From Clostridia bacterium (GTDB taxonomy: Bacteria; Bacillota; Clostridia; TANB77; UBA1234), in contig JAFTQC010000049.1 in NCBI GenBank assembly GCA_017462965.1, positions 1 through 64,000 on the forward strand: a DNA stretch of 64,000 nucleotides. Reading direction: 5' to 3'. Numbering within the stretch: position 1 is the stretch's first letter; every line of letters begins with the position of its first letter. The notes beneath the pieces were generated by a model. That model was not told where the DNA came from. It did no database searches and worked only from the letters and a program-made list of their open reading frames with translations. Positions 19,778-28,993 of the stretch are shown in pieces. The position numbers and the translations under genes are program-made.

Positions 19778-19920
19778 GACAAAAAAATAGTTAGTAAATG
19801 TTAAAAGGGTGCGGCTGTCCGAAAGGATTCCTTTTAATATTTATATAGATCAACTGCTTACGTCACTAAGCAAGTAGGAAGGCAAAAGTAATGTAAAATT
19901 TATGGAGGTGTATTTTTTAA

Positions 19921-20292
19921 ATGGCTCGTATTGCAGGAGTTGACTTACCAAGAGAAAAAAGAGTTGAAATAGGCTTAACATATATCTATGGTATAGGAAG
20001 AACAAAATCAAACGAAATATTAAAAGAATCTGGTGTAAATCCAGATACAAGAGTTAAAGATTTAACTGAGGATGAAGTTATAAAAATAAGAGAAATTATT
20101 GATAAAAAAGGCTACAAAGTAGAGGGTGACTTAAGAAGAGAAACAGCATTAAACATTAAGAGATTAATGGAAATTGGTTGCTATAGAGGCTTAAGACATA
20201 GAAAAAATCTACCAGTAAGAGGACAAAGAACAAAAACAAATGCTAGAACAAGAAAAGGTCCAAGAAAACTAGTAGCTAATAAGAAGAAATAA
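19921..20292 (+). CDS. rpsM: 30S ribosomal protein S13
   Basis: 30S head protein making the B1 bridges. It starts [19 protein letters not shown] with helix-two-turn-helix motif [14 protein letters not shown]. The C-terminal basic signature [20 protein letters not shown] continues into a flexible tail that reaches the P site. Length 123. GGAGGTG precedes ATG. Confidence 0.97.
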   Translation: MARIAGVDLPREKRVEIGLTYIYGIGRTKSNEILKESGVNPDTRVKDLTEDEVIKIREIIDKKGYKVEGDLRRETALNIKRLMEIGCYRGLRHRKNLPVRGQRTKTNARTRKGPRKLVANKKK

Positions 20293-20307
20293 GGAGGGTG
20301 AATTATA

Positions 20308-20709
20308 GTGGCTAAGGTACAAGCAAAAAAGAATGTGACTAGAAAAAGAAGAGAGCGTAAAAATATTGAAAAAGGTCAAGCTCATATTCACTCTAGTTTC
20401 AATAATACAATAGTTACAATTACTGACGTACAAGGTAATACAATTTCTTGGGCAAGTTCTGGTGGACTTGGATTCAAAGGTTCAAGGAAAAGTACTCCAT
20501 ACGCATCACAATTAACTGCAGAAACAGCAGCTAAAGCAGCTATGGAACATGGTTTAAAAACAGTTGAAGTTTTTGTTAAAGGACCAGGAGCTGGTAGAGA
20601 AGCAGCAATTCGTGCTCTTCAAACAGCAGGACTTGAAATCAGTATGATTAAAGACGTAACTCCTATTCCACACAATGGTTGTAGACCACCAAAAAGAAGA
20701 AGAGTATAG
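20308..20709 (+). CDS. rpsK: 30S ribosomal protein S11
   Basis: Platform protein next to the mRNA exit. Conserved blocks are [33 protein letters not shown] and the C-terminal [13 protein letters not shown]. Length 133. The start is GTG at 20308, with GGAGGGTG eight bases before it. It is 15 bases after rpsM. Confidence 0.97.
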   Translation: MAKVQAKKNVTRKRRERKNIEKGQAHIHSSFNNTIVTITDVQGNTISWASSGGLGFKGSRKSTPYASQLTAETAAKAAMEHGLKTVEVFVKGPGAGREAAIRALQTAGLEISMIKDVTPIPHNGCRPPKRRRV

Positions 20710-20754
20710 TCGAAATTATTTTTGAAATTTAATTAAGAAAGGATGAATATATAA

Positions 20755-21384
20755 ATGGCAAGATATACAGGAGAGTCATGCCGTGTTTGCCGTAGAGAAG
20801 GCGAGAAATTGTTTCTTAAAGGTTCAAGATGTTATACTGATAAATGTGCTATAACAAGAAGAGCATATGCACCAGGTCAACATGGACAAAAAAGAAAGAA
20901 ACAATCAGAATATGGCACTCAATTAAGAGAAAAACAAAAAGCAAAATCATTTTATGGTGTTTTGGAGTCTCAATTTAGAAAATATTTTGAAGAGGCTGCA
21001 AGATCAAAAGGAGTTACAGGTACAAGATTACTTCAAATTCTAGAAAGTAGATTAGATAATGTTGTATATAGATTAGGATTAGCTACATCAAGAGCACAAG
21101 CTAGACAATTAGTAAGACATGGTCATTTCGAAGTAAATGGAGTGAAAGTAAATATTCCATCATATTTAACAAAAGTTGGAGAAGTTGTTAAAGTTAGAGA
21201 ATCAAGTGCAAATAGTGAAATATTTAAACAAATAATTGAAGCAACAGAAAATGGTAGACCAGTTCCAACATGGTTAGAATCAGATCTATCAAATAAAACA
21301 GGAAAAATAGTAGCTCTTCCAGCAAGAGAAGAAATAGACTTACCAGTTCAAGAGCATTTGATTGTTGAATTGTATTCTAAATAG
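20755..21384 (+). CDS. rpsD: 30S ribosomal protein S4, zinc type
   Basis: Primary 16S rRNA binder at the mRNA entry site. The N-terminal region carries cysteines at CRVCRREG and CYTDKCA, a zinc site. The S4 RNA-binding domain (about residues 98-160) starts [13 protein letters not shown] and contains [14 protein letters not shown]. Length 209. GAAAGGATG precedes ATG. S4 represses the alpha operon in some bacteria; no obvious operator is identified here. Confidence 0.97.
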   Translation: MARYTGESCRVCRREGEKLFLKGSRCYTDKCAITRRAYAPGQHGQKRKKQSEYGTQLREKQKAKSFYGVLESQFRKYFEEAARSKGVTGTRLLQILESRLDNVVYRLGLATSRAQARQLVRHGHFEVNGVKVNIPSYLTKVGEVVKVRESSANSEIFKQIIEATENGRPVPTWLESDLSNKTGKIVALPAREEIDLPVQEHLIVELYSK

Positions 21385-21424
21385 AAATAATTAAAAAATA
21401 AAATTATATTTAGGAGGTTAAAGA

Positions 21425-22372
21425 ATGATTGAATTCGAAAAGCCAAGAATCGAATGTTTAAAGTTGGATAATGATAACATGTATGCAAAATTTGTATGTG
21501 AACCTTTGGAAAGAGGTTATGGAATTACTCTTGGTAATTCACTTCGTAGAATTTTGTTATCATCATTACCAGGTGCGGCAATAACTAGTATAAAAGTTGA
21601 TGGAATTCAACATGAATTTTCAACAATTCCAGGAATAGTTGAAGATGTCGTAGAGATAATATTAAACTTAAAAAATGTAAGACTAAAGATATTTGATAAC
21701 GAAGAGAAAAAATTAAGAATTGATGTTGATGAAGAGGGCGAAGTAACTGCTGGTTCTATAACAGGTGATGCAAATGTGGAAGTTTTAAATCCAGATTTAC
21801 ATATCTGTACAATTGCTGAAGGTGGTAGCTTACATATGGAACTTACAGCAAACAGAGGTAGAGGTTATAATCCATCAGTGAAGAACAAAAACGCGGAACA
21901 ACCAATCGGTGTTATTGCTATAGATTCTATTTACACTCCAGTTAAAAAAGTTAATTTTTATGTAGAGAATACAAGAGTAGGTCAAATTACTGACTTTGAT
22001 AAATTGACAATAGAATTATGGACAGATGGAAGTTTGCTTCCAGATGAAGCGTTAAGTTTAGCTGCTAAAGTTATGAATGAACATTTAGCATTGTTTATCG
22101 ATTTATCAGAAGCAACAAAGAATACAGAAATTATGGTTGAAAAAGAAGAGTCTAAGAAAGAAAAAGTTCTTGAGACAACAATCGAAGAATTAGACTTGTC
22201 TGTAAGATCATACAACTGTTTAAAAAGAGCTGGAATTATTAATGTTGAGGATTTAACAAATAAGACAGAAGAGGAAATGATGAAAGTTAGAAATTTAGGT
22301 AGAAAATCACTAGAGGAAGTAACTAATAAGTTACACTCATTAGGACTTGATTTTATGCCTAGTGAAGAATAA
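21425..22372 (+). CDS. rpoA: RNA polymerase alpha subunit
   Basis: Nucleates polymerase assembly and contacts promoters and activators. The N-terminal dimerisation domain includes [21 protein letters not shown] linker of acidic and lysine residues near 240 leads to the C-terminal helix-hairpin-helix domain ([28 protein letters not shown]). Length 315. GGAGG precedes ATG. Its partners rpoB and rpoC lie at the right end of the same window. Confidence 0.98.
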   Translation: MIEFEKPRIECLKLDNDNMYAKFVCEPLERGYGITLGNSLRRILLSSLPGAAITSIKVDGIQHEFSTIPGIVEDVVEIILNLKNVRLKIFDNEEKKLRIDVDEEGEVTAGSITGDANVEVLNPDLHICTIAEGGSLHMELTANRGRGYNPSVKNKNAEQPIGVIAIDSIYTPVKKVNFYVENTRVGQITDFDKLTIELWTDGSLLPDEALSLAAKVMNEHLALFIDLSEATKNTEIMVEKEESKKEKVLETTIEELDLSVRSYNCLKRAGIINVEDLTNKTEEEMMKVRNLGRKSLEEVTNKLHSLGLDFMPSEE

Positions 22373-22399
22373 ATGCGAAATAAGGAAGGGTGAAATAAA

Positions 22400-22921
22400 G
22401 TGGCAGAAATTAGAAAGTTGGGAAGAAAAACTGATCATAGATTAGCGATGCTTAAAAACTTAACAACTAGCGTAATTTGGCATGGTCAAATTGAAACTAC
22501 TGAAGCTAAGGCTAAAGAAGTTAAAAGTATAGTTGATAGCTTAATTTCTCTTGCTATAAAAGAAAAAGATAACTTTGAAATGGTTGAAGTAACAAAGAAA
22601 GTTGCCAAAGTAGAAGATGGCAAAAAAGTTACTGAAAAAGTTACTAGTAAAAATGGTAAAGAGTATTTAAAAGTTGTTAAAGAAGAAGTTAAAGAAGAAG
22701 TTAAAAAGGACAAACCTTCAAGACTTGCTGCAAGAAGAAAAATTATGGCTAATGTTAATAAAGTTAAAGATGCTGAAGGTAATAACGTTGATTTACCAGG
22801 AAAAATGCTTAACGAACTTGCTGAAAAATACGCTGAGAGAAAAGGCGGTTATACAAGAATAATTAAGCTTGGACAAAGAAGAGGAGATGCTGCAGAAGCA
22901 GTTATCTTACAATTAGTTTAA
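22400..22921 (+). CDS. rplQ: 50S ribosomal protein L17 with an internal insertion
   Basis: Lies close to the exit tunnel. The N-terminal part RKLGRKTDHRLAMLKNLTTS and the C-terminal GGYTRIIKLGQRRGDAAEA are typical. Between them, roughly residues 60-105, is a lysine- and glutamate-rich insert (KVEDGKKVTEKVTSKNGKEY and onward) that raises the length to 173, compared with about 115-130 in most bacteria. The start is GTG at 22400. It ends the alpha segment at a strong terminator. Confidence 0.95.
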   Translation: MAEIRKLGRKTDHRLAMLKNLTTSVIWHGQIETTEAKAKEVKSIVDSLISLAIKEKDNFEMVEVTKKVAKVEDGKKVTEKVTSKNGKEYLKVVKEEVKEEVKKDKPSRLAARRKIMANVNKVKDAEGNNVDLPGKMLNELAEKYAERKGGYTRIIKLGQRRGDAAEAVILQLV

Positions 22922-22936
22922 TAAATAAGATATATG

Positions 22937-22973
22937 AAAAGTACTAAAACTTCAGGTTTTAGTACTTTTTTTA
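22937..22973 (+). terminator. Terminator of the alpha segment
   Basis: The perfect arms AAAAGTACTAAAAC and GTTTTAGTACTTTT enclose a five-base loop, followed by TTTTT. Confidence 0.92.
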
Positions 22974-22997
22974 TAACTAATTTAAATATTCTACCAC

Positions 22998-23026
22998 TTG
23001 ATTATATTTTTTCATTAATATATAAT
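22998..23026 (+). promoter_or_regulatory. Promoter of the S1-domain gene
   Basis: TTGATT (22998-23003) and TATAAT (23021-23026) are separated by 17 bases. Confidence 0.75.
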
Positions 23027-23079
23027 TGTTTTAGGTATAAAGACGTTAAGAACATACTTTTGAAAGGAGTATATAACTT

Positions 23080-23553
23080 ATGAAAAGTACTGTTTCAGAT
23101 ATACATTCATTTCAAAAAGGTCAAATTGTAGATGGAATTATTGAAAAGATAAAGCCTTATGGAGCTTTTGTAAAAATATACAATAGTGATATTTCGGGAA
23201 TAATTTATAAAGAGGATATATCAAAAATGTATATAAATAATCCAGCAGATAGATTTAATATTGGAGATTCTGTTAGATTGTTAGTGAAAAGATATGATAG
23301 AAATACTGGTAGGCTTGTGCTTTCTAATGACCTTAATAATTTTTCTGAAATGATTTCTGGGTTAAATGTTAATGATGTTGTTGAGGGAATTGTACGTAAT
23401 CAGTATAAAAGTGGTGTTTTTATAGAAATCAAGCAGGATCTAGTTGGTCTTGCTGATTATAAATATGGTCTTTCTTATGGAGATACTGTAAATGTAGCTA
23501 TAAAGAATATAAATATGGGAGACCAAAAGATTAAACTAGAAATTCTAGGTTAA
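23080..23553 (+). CDS. Protein with two S1 RNA-binding domains
   Basis: Probable RNA-binding protein of 157 residues. The first S1 domain (about residues 12-80) reads GQIVDGIIEKIKPYGAFVKI and ends with RNTGRLVLSN. The second (about 92-157) reads GLNVNDVVEGIVRNQYKSGV and is shorter. No nuclease or other catalytic domain is attached. Similar stand-alone S1 proteins act as general translation or stability factors, but the target here is unknown. GAAAGGAG precedes ATG. It is 26 bases upstream of the winged-helix gene, so the two share a transcript. Confidence 0.85.
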   Translation: MKSTVSDIHSFQKGQIVDGIIEKIKPYGAFVKIYNSDISGIIYKEDISKMYINNPADRFNIGDSVRLLVKRYDRNTGRLVLSNDLNNFSEMISGLNVNDVVEGIVRNQYKSGVFIEIKQDLVGLADYKYGLSYGDTVNVAIKNINMGDQKIKLEILG

Positions 23554-23579
23554 TTTTATATATAAAGGGAGGAAAAGCA

Positions 23580-24524
23580 ATGATAGAAGATAGTGCTATT
23601 AAAGCTCCTAAATCGCCTTTTGCGATGAGGGAAAATGAAATCAAGGTGTTTGATGGCAAAGATGGTTATGCATCAATTGATCAAGTTGTTTTTAAAATTG
23701 ATATGGGATATATCAATGAATTACATTTTCAAATACTAGAAATTATTAATGATTTCGAATTTATAACGTCTAGACAGATTTATCAGATGTTAAATTACAA
23801 GGGGATTGAAGTAAAGTCTCAAGATAAACTAAATAAAAAGCTTGAAGATATGATTAAAAGTAAGATTATAACAAGATATTATTTTTCTAGTGATGAAGGA
23901 AAAGGAATTTATAGAATTTATTGTCTAGACAAAATAGGTAAATATCTTTTAAATTCTAGAGGTATAAAGACAACATGGCAACCAACAGATAATACTAAAC
24001 CAGTATATATGTTAAAAAGAAGACTTGCTGGAAATCAGGTTATTATAGCATATATGCAAAAAGTTGCTGCATATAAAGGTTTTACATTAAATCCAATGAT
24101 GTATGCAAAGAGACAAAATACTAGATTTCAACCATCTGGTGGTCAAGTTACAGTTGTAAAGGATGATATTAAAGTTGATTTCATTTTTGAAGTGGTAAGA
24201 AGAAATCCAGGTTGGGAAGAAAAGTTCATGGAAAAAATGAAATTATATGAGGAGTTTTATGCTAATTATCAAGCGAAAGATTGTGGATTTGATAAGAGAC
24301 CACAATTAGTTTTAATAGCTGAAGATGATGAACATCTTATTGAATTGTTTAAGAATGTTAAGAGAATAAATGTGGAGTTAAAAGGAATAGAGCTTTATTT
24401 CTCAACAGATTTAAGACAATTAGAAAGTGAAATAGATAAGACTATTATAGTGTTTAAGCAAGATCCTACAACAGGTAGATATAGTATGGAAATGGGACCA
24501 GTTTCATTTCTTGAAAGCAAATAA
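23580..24524 (+). CDS. Winged-helix protein, replication-relaxation-like
   Basis: 314 residues. An N-terminal winged helix (about 45-125) contains FEFITSRQIYQMLNYKG, followed by a wing with ITRYYFSSDEGKGIYRIYCL. This layout, then a C-terminal domain with DIKVDFIFEVVRRNPGWEEKF and RPQLVLIAEDDEHLIELF, resembles replication-relaxation or MobC-type proteins that pair with conjugative coupling ATPases. The match is by pattern only. Supporting this, a VirD4/TraG-like ATPase is encoded on the opposite strand 1.1 kb away. The C-terminal domain has Asp, Glu and Arg spaced somewhat like a degenerate nuclease fold, which I cannot confirm. A terminator follows. Confidence 0.6.
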   Translation: MIEDSAIKAPKSPFAMRENEIKVFDGKDGYASIDQVVFKIDMGYINELHFQILEIINDFEFITSRQIYQMLNYKGIEVKSQDKLNKKLEDMIKSKIITRYYFSSDEGKGIYRIYCLDKIGKYLLNSRGIKTTWQPTDNTKPVYMLKRRLAGNQVIIAYMQKVAAYKGFTLNPMMYAKRQNTRFQPSGGQVTVVKDDIKVDFIFEVVRRNPGWEEKFMEKMKLYEEFYANYQAKDCGFDKRPQLVLIAEDDEHLIELFKNVKRINVELKGIELYFSTDLRQLESEIDKTIIVFKQDPTTGRYSMEMGPVSFLESK

Positions 24525-24535
24525 TTAAAAGAAAG

Positions 24536-24565
24536 AGAGGTTGCTTAGTTGTAACCTCTTTTTTA
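24536..24565 (+). terminator. Terminator after the winged-helix gene
   Basis: AGAGGTTGC pairs with GTAACCTCT, followed by TTTTTT. Confidence 0.8.
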
Positions 24566-24613
24566 TGGCGTTAATGTGTTGTTTTATAATGATTAATTTA
24601 TGAGGAGGTTTTT

Positions 24614-25621
24614 ATGAAAGTTTTATTAACAGGTGGTGCTGGATATATTGGCTCACATACAGCTGTTGAATTAGTAGAAGCTGGATATGATATTGTAATT
24701 GGTGATAATTTTTCTAATAGTAAGCGTGATGTGATTGACAGATTAAAGAAAATTACAAAAAAAGAAATTAAATTTTATGAGATTGATTTTACAGATTATG
24801 AAGCCGTGGATAAGTTATTTGAAGAAGAAAAATTTGATGCAGTTATTCATTTCGCAGGTTTGAAAGCAGTTGGTGAATCTTGTTCTATTCCGCTAGACTA
24901 TTATCAAAACAATATAGATAGTACTTTAGTTTTGTTAAAGGCTATGAAAAAATATGAAGTTGAAAATATTGTTTTCAGTTCTTCAGCAACAGTATATGGA
25001 ATTCCTAAAGAAGTACCACTGAAAGAAAATATGCCAACTTTTTGCACGAATCCATATGGTTGGACTAAATATATGAATGAACAAATTTTGAAGGATGTAG
25101 CTAAGGCTAATCCAAAGATGTCGGTTGTTTTATTAAGATATTTTAATCCAATTGGTGCACATGAAAGCGGACTTATAGGTGAGGATCCAAATGGAATTCC
25201 AAACAATTTAATGCCATATATAACACAAGTTGCTACAAAGAAATTACCTCTTTTAAGTGTCTTTGGAAATGATTATCCTACAAAAGATGGAACAGGGGTA
25301 AGAGATTATATACACGTTGTTGATTTGGCGAAAGGACATGTTAAAGCAATTGAATTTTCTTTCAAAAATAGGGGGACAGAAGTTTTTAATTTGGGTACTG
25401 GAAAAGGTTATAGTGTGTTAGATATTGTTAAGGCTTTTGAAACAGCAAATGAAGTTGAGGTTCCTTATGTAATTGCAGAGAGAAGAGATGGTGATGTTGC
25501 AGAATGTTATGCTGATCCATCTAAAGCTGAACAATTGTTAAAATGGCATGCGGAAAGAGATTTGGTTCAAATGTGTAAAGATTCTTGGAATTGGCAACAA
25601 AATTGTACAAATAATTTTTAA
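24614..25621 (+). CDS. galE: UDP-glucose 4-epimerase
   Basis: Interconverts UDP-glucose and UDP-galactose using bound NAD, feeding cell-surface polysaccharides. The Rossmann signature GGAGYIGSHTAVEL is at residues 7-20. The catalytic Ser-Ser in FSSSATVYG (about 123) and YGWTKYMNE (Tyr148, Lys152) complete the triad. HFAGLKAVGES and RDYIHVVDLAKGH are typical of GalE. Length 335. GAGGAGG lies before ATG. It is monocistronic, between two terminators. Confidence 0.96.
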   Translation: MKVLLTGGAGYIGSHTAVELVEAGYDIVIGDNFSNSKRDVIDRLKKITKKEIKFYEIDFTDYEAVDKLFEEEKFDAVIHFAGLKAVGESCSIPLDYYQNNIDSTLVLLKAMKKYEVENIVFSSSATVYGIPKEVPLKENMPTFCTNPYGWTKYMNEQILKDVAKANPKMSVVLLRYFNPIGAHESGLIGEDPNGIPNNLMPYITQVATKKLPLLSVFGNDYPTKDGTGVRDYIHVVDLAKGHVKAIEFSFKNRGTEVFNLGTGKGYSVLDIVKAFETANEVEVPYVIAERRDGDVAECYADPSKAEQLLKWHAERDLVQMCKDSWNWQQNCTNNF

Positions 25622-25626
25622 AAAAG

Positions 25627-25657
25627 AAAAGCTTGTGCGTGATGCACAAGCTTTTTT
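25627..25657. terminator. Bidirectional terminator between galE and the coupling ATPase gene
   Basis: The perfect arms AAAAGCTTGTGC and GCACAAGCTTTT have A-rich and T-rich flanks, so it can serve both converging genes. Confidence 0.9.
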
Positions 25658-28282
25658 CTAATCATTTTTCTTTTTTAAGTCTAATGTTATAGGTTCTGAA
25701 CTTGTTCCAGAAAGATCGGACATGTTGAATTCATTTGGTTTCTCAGCATTAATAGATGTAATGTAGTTTTCTATTACAAAATCATTTATACCATCATGAT
25801 TAACATCTATATACAATTCATTGCTTGGAATAGGTGTTGTATTGTTTTTTGCTGTAGAGTTAATATTGATATCAATTAAATCATCTGAAAATGATGGGGT
25901 ATAATAATTTTGATTTTGAACAAGTACATCATCATTATTATTTATTGCTGTTGAATATGAAATGTTTTCATCAGAGTTTGTAAAAGGTATTTTTGATGTT
26001 TCTTCATATTCTGAGTCATCTGGTTTAAATATTTCAAAATTATAGTTTGCAGATTTGTGAGGTTCATAATATTTCTTGTTGATAAAGTCTGTTTTACCTC
26101 TACCTACAATTGATTTTCCTGAATCATTTTTAGTTCTATATACACAAGTCTTAAATGCTAAGTTAACGATTTTTGCTGGTTTGTAATATGGTTTATAATC
26201 TGTTTCAGCAGTCATGAAGTTTGCTTTTAATTTATCTGCACCTTCTTGTGTTGTAGGATCTGCAAGAACACGCTTATATTTCCATTTCTTTTTATTACCT
26301 AATTCTTTTGACCAGAAGTCTGATTCTTCAGCAGTCATATCCCCGAATACAATTTGAGTTTTCGTGTTAGTAATGATTACGTCTTTAAAGTAGGCAAGAG
26401 ACCTATTTTTAGTAAGCTGCGACAAGTTCTGGATTGTGATTAATGTACCAACACGATATTTTCTAAATAGTGTGAAGAAAGCTTCTGTATCTTTGTTAAC
26501 GTATAAAGGAAACTCATCAATATATATAAAGTGAGGAGTTCTTGTATCTTCAATACCAGGTCTTCTTAAAACAGCATCTTTCATTGAAAGAATAACGAAC
26601 ATACCAAATGCTCTTTGGTGTAGTTCTCCAAGATCACCTTGTCTTGTACAAGCTGTGATTATTTCACCATCAGCAAGCGCTTTATCAAGGTCAACGTTAT
26701 TATCTCTGCTACATAAAACGTGTTTTACACCAGGATTTCTTAAGAAGTTATCTAGCTGAGTAATTGCACCATAAACGTGCTTTTCAGTTTCTTTTCTACC
26801 GCTACCATAAGTTGAAGCAATTTCATATCCATGAATGTTTACAGGTGGTTTGTAGAAGTTCTTTTCAAAGTATCCAACTAATGATTTATAATCTTCAGAA
26901 AGAACAGGGTCTTTCTTCAATACTTCAGTCATTTCTTCGGCAATATCAAAGTTGTTAAGAATTGCCAGCATATCTTCTAGAGTAGGTAAGTCGCCGTTGT
27001 GCATTCTAGGATAAATAAGTTTTAACAAAATAGCTAAGTTTTCAAAAGCCTGTTGAGAAACGTTTGCAAAGAACACGTTGTCACCACTAGAATTTTCTGA
27101 TTCATACATACCTTTAAGAACAGTAGAAATGATACTTGCAACCTTTGCAGGGTCAGTTCCTATAAAAGGATTTATACCTTTTGAATTAGGATCTGAAGGG
27201 TCAATTATATTAACTGGGATATCATATGCTGCAGCAACTTTTCTAACACGCTCTATACAAGCGTTATCAGGTGCGACTAGTGTAAAACCTAAGCCGCGGT
27301 AATATAATTCTTTAGTTTCTTTATCTTCGTACTTAAACATGTCCTTAACATAGTTTTTATATTCACTAAGTCTAGATTCGTTAGGCTTTAGATAAGATAG
27401 TGTAAATGTTCTATTTAAATATTCATTACTATAAGGAACTCTAAGTGTTGCAAGACCAGCATGCAAAGCATTATAACCTAATTTTTTGCTAACCTCTCTA
27501 AAGAAATATTTTCTTTCAAGATCCATTGCACACATTGGTTCAACAATAGTAGCTGTTTTACCAGTACCAGTAGCACCCTCAACTAAAACGGCTTCAAATC
27601 TCTTTTTTTCAGGAATAACAGCAGGTTTTCCGGTCTGGTCATCGATACAAATTTGAGCATTACATAAAAATACATCAGGAGTCTTTATAGTTGATTTTGC
27701 AGGAACTAGCTTAAATCCTTTAAAATCTTCAAAAGAATCAATCCAGTCTTGATCACAATCCATAACATCTTCTATGTAATAATAAATTCCTTGCTTAAGA
27801 GAAAGCAGAGGGTATAGAAGTGTTAGTGAAGTAATGGCTGGCGTGATTATTTCAGGTAAATTTATTGCAATGTATTTAAAGTTTGAAAAATTCATCAAAA
27901 CCATCCATGAAATTTCATTAACCCATTGTGCAACCATAACTGTAGCAATTATTCTAAAAGCCGACAAATAATACACATAAAATGTGACTGGCTGAGTTAT
28001 AGTCTTACAAAAAGGTGACGCACATAGAATTGAATAACCTGATACCAGTATAAATAAAGCAAATGTGTACATTACAGGTGACCAATAATTAACAAATTGA
28101 CCTGTAAATAACACACTTACTAACTCTAAAAGCCTATCAGCAGAAAATAAAATCGTTATTATTGCAAAAAGATATGCAAAAAAAGAATTTAAATCTATAT
28201 TAAAAGGCTTTAATAAAGCATCTATTGGATCCATAATTTTATATATTATTTTTTTAAAAAAAGATAAAATTTTTCCAATCAT
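25658..28282 (-). CDS. VirD4/TraG-like type IV coupling ATPase
   Basis: 874 residues. The N-terminal third has four or five predicted membrane spans (between about 30 and 165). The P-loop GATGTGKT is at 236-243 and Walker B HFIYIDE at 584-590, followed by VGTLITIQNLSQL, the arrangement of VirD4/TraG/TraD coupling proteins that pump DNA or protein through type IV secretion channels. A long polar tail (about 740-874) contains DVNHDGINDF, an EF-hand or dockerin-like calcium loop, unusual for this family. No relaxase, VirB4 or other transfer gene is seen nearby, so it is either an orphan, a remnant, or part of a system whose other genes lie elsewhere. GGAGG precedes ATG. Confidence 0.8.
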   Translation of the reverse strand: MIGKILSFFKKIIYKIMDPIDALLKPFNIDLNSFFAYLFAIITILFSADRLLELVSVLFTGQFVNYWSPVMYTFALFILVSGYSILCASPFCKTITQPVTFYVYYLSAFRIIATVMVAQWVNEISWMVLMNFSNFKYIAINLPEIITPAITSLTLLYPLLSLKQGIYYYIEDVMDCDQDWIDSFEDFKGFKLVPAKSTIKTPDVFLCNAQICIDDQTGKPAVIPEKKRFEAVLVEGATGTGKTATIVEPMCAMDLERKYFFREVSKKLGYNALHAGLATLRVPYSNEYLNRTFTLSYLKPNESRLSEYKNYVKDMFKYEDKETKELYYRGLGFTLVAPDNACIERVRKVAAAYDIPVNIIDPSDPNSKGINPFIGTDPAKVASIISTVLKGMYESENSSGDNVFFANVSQQAFENLAILLKLIYPRMHNGDLPTLEDMLAILNNFDIAEEMTEVLKKDPVLSEDYKSLVGYFEKNFYKPPVNIHGYEIASTYGSGRKETEKHVYGAITQLDNFLRNPGVKHVLCSRDNNVDLDKALADGEIITACTRQGDLGELHQRAFGMFVILSMKDAVLRRPGIEDTRTPHFIYIDEFPLYVNKDTEAFFTLFRKYRVGTLITIQNLSQLTKNRSLAYFKDVIITNTKTQIVFGDMTAEESDFWSKELGNKKKWKYKRVLADPTTQEGADKLKANFMTAETDYKPYYKPAKIVNLAFKTCVYRTKNDSGKSIVGRGKTDFINKKYYEPHKSANYNFEIFKPDDSEYEETSKIPFTNSDENISYSTAINNNDDVLVQNQNYYTPSFSDDLIDININSTAKNNTTPIPSNELYIDVNHDGINDFVIENYITSINAEKPNEFNMSDLSGTSSEPITLDLKKKND

Positions 28283-28306
28283 AAAAAACCTCCAAGGCTT
28301 ATTTTG

Positions 28307-28335
28307 TTGACAAAATGTACCATGTATATTATGCT
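28307..28335 (+). promoter_or_regulatory. Promoter upstream of pth
   Basis: TTGACA (28307-28312), 17-base spacer, TATGCT (28330-28335), about 80 bases before the pth start. Confidence 0.6.
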
Positions 28336-28417
28336 ATATTTTGACTTAAAATTCAAGTAATATCAGCAAATTTGTTAAATTTTTATGTCAATTATAGGTT
28401 TTTTAGGAGGCATATAC

Positions 28418-28991
28418 ATGAAAGTAGTGGTAGGCTTACGGAAATCCGGGTTCTAGGTATGATGATACTCGTCATAATGTTGGATTTATGGCAATTGATC
28501 AAATAAGTAAAAAAATGGATATTAAAGTGGACAAAAAGAAGTTTGATGCATTAATTGGAGAGGGACACTATAAGGGCGAAAAACTACTTTTGGTTAAGCC
28601 ACAGACATACATGAATTTAAGCGGTGAAAGTGTGAGGCAAATTGTAGATTTTTACAAAATTAGTACAGAAGATTTGATTATAATATATGACGATATAGAC
28701 ATCGAAATAGGCAATATTCGTATAAAGCCTTCTGGTGGTACAGGTACTCATAATGGAATGAGAAATATTTATGATTTGCTTGGAAGTACGGCATTTCCGA
28801 GGATTAGGATTGGAACAGGAAAGGTGTTTCCAGGAATTGATCTAAAAGAATTTGTACTCATGAAAATGTCTGAAGAGGAAGTAAAAATTGTTGAGAAAGT
28901 TGTAGAAAATGTATATAATTCGCTAATTGAAATTCTCGAACATGGTCTAGGTAAAGCTATGAGCATTTATAATGGAAAGAATGAGGTTTAG
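28418..28991 (+). CDS. pth: Peptidyl-tRNA hydrolase, read through a +1 shift at CGG
   Basis: Releases tRNA from drop-off peptidyl-tRNA; normally essential. ATG at 28418, with TTAGGAGG upstream, encodes MKVVVGL. Codon 8 is then CGG, and frame 0 stops at 28454. Skipping the C gives GGA AAT CCG GGT, so the protein continues [20 protein letters not shown]. This restores the family opening GLGNPG with catalytic Asn and, in TRHNVG, catalytic His. Later blocks KPQTYMNLSG, YDDIDIEIG and GGTGTHNGMRN are intact. The recoded product is about 190 residues, the normal length. A restart at ATG 28488 would lack both catalytic residues. The next gene begins two bases after the stop. Confidence 0.85.
28439..28443 (+). 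other. CGG +1 recoding site in pth
   Basis: GGC TTA CGG AAA TCC in frame 0 becomes GGC TTA (C) GGA AAT CCG in the +1 frame. The recoded Gly is the third residue of the conserved GLGNPG motif, so the family itself fixes both the site and the amino acid. Confidence 0.8.
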
Positions 28992-28993
28992 AA

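Noticed and set aside
28488-28991. pth starting at the internal ATG
   Set aside because: It would remove the GLGNPG motif and catalytic His, and the strong ribosome binding site lies before 28418.
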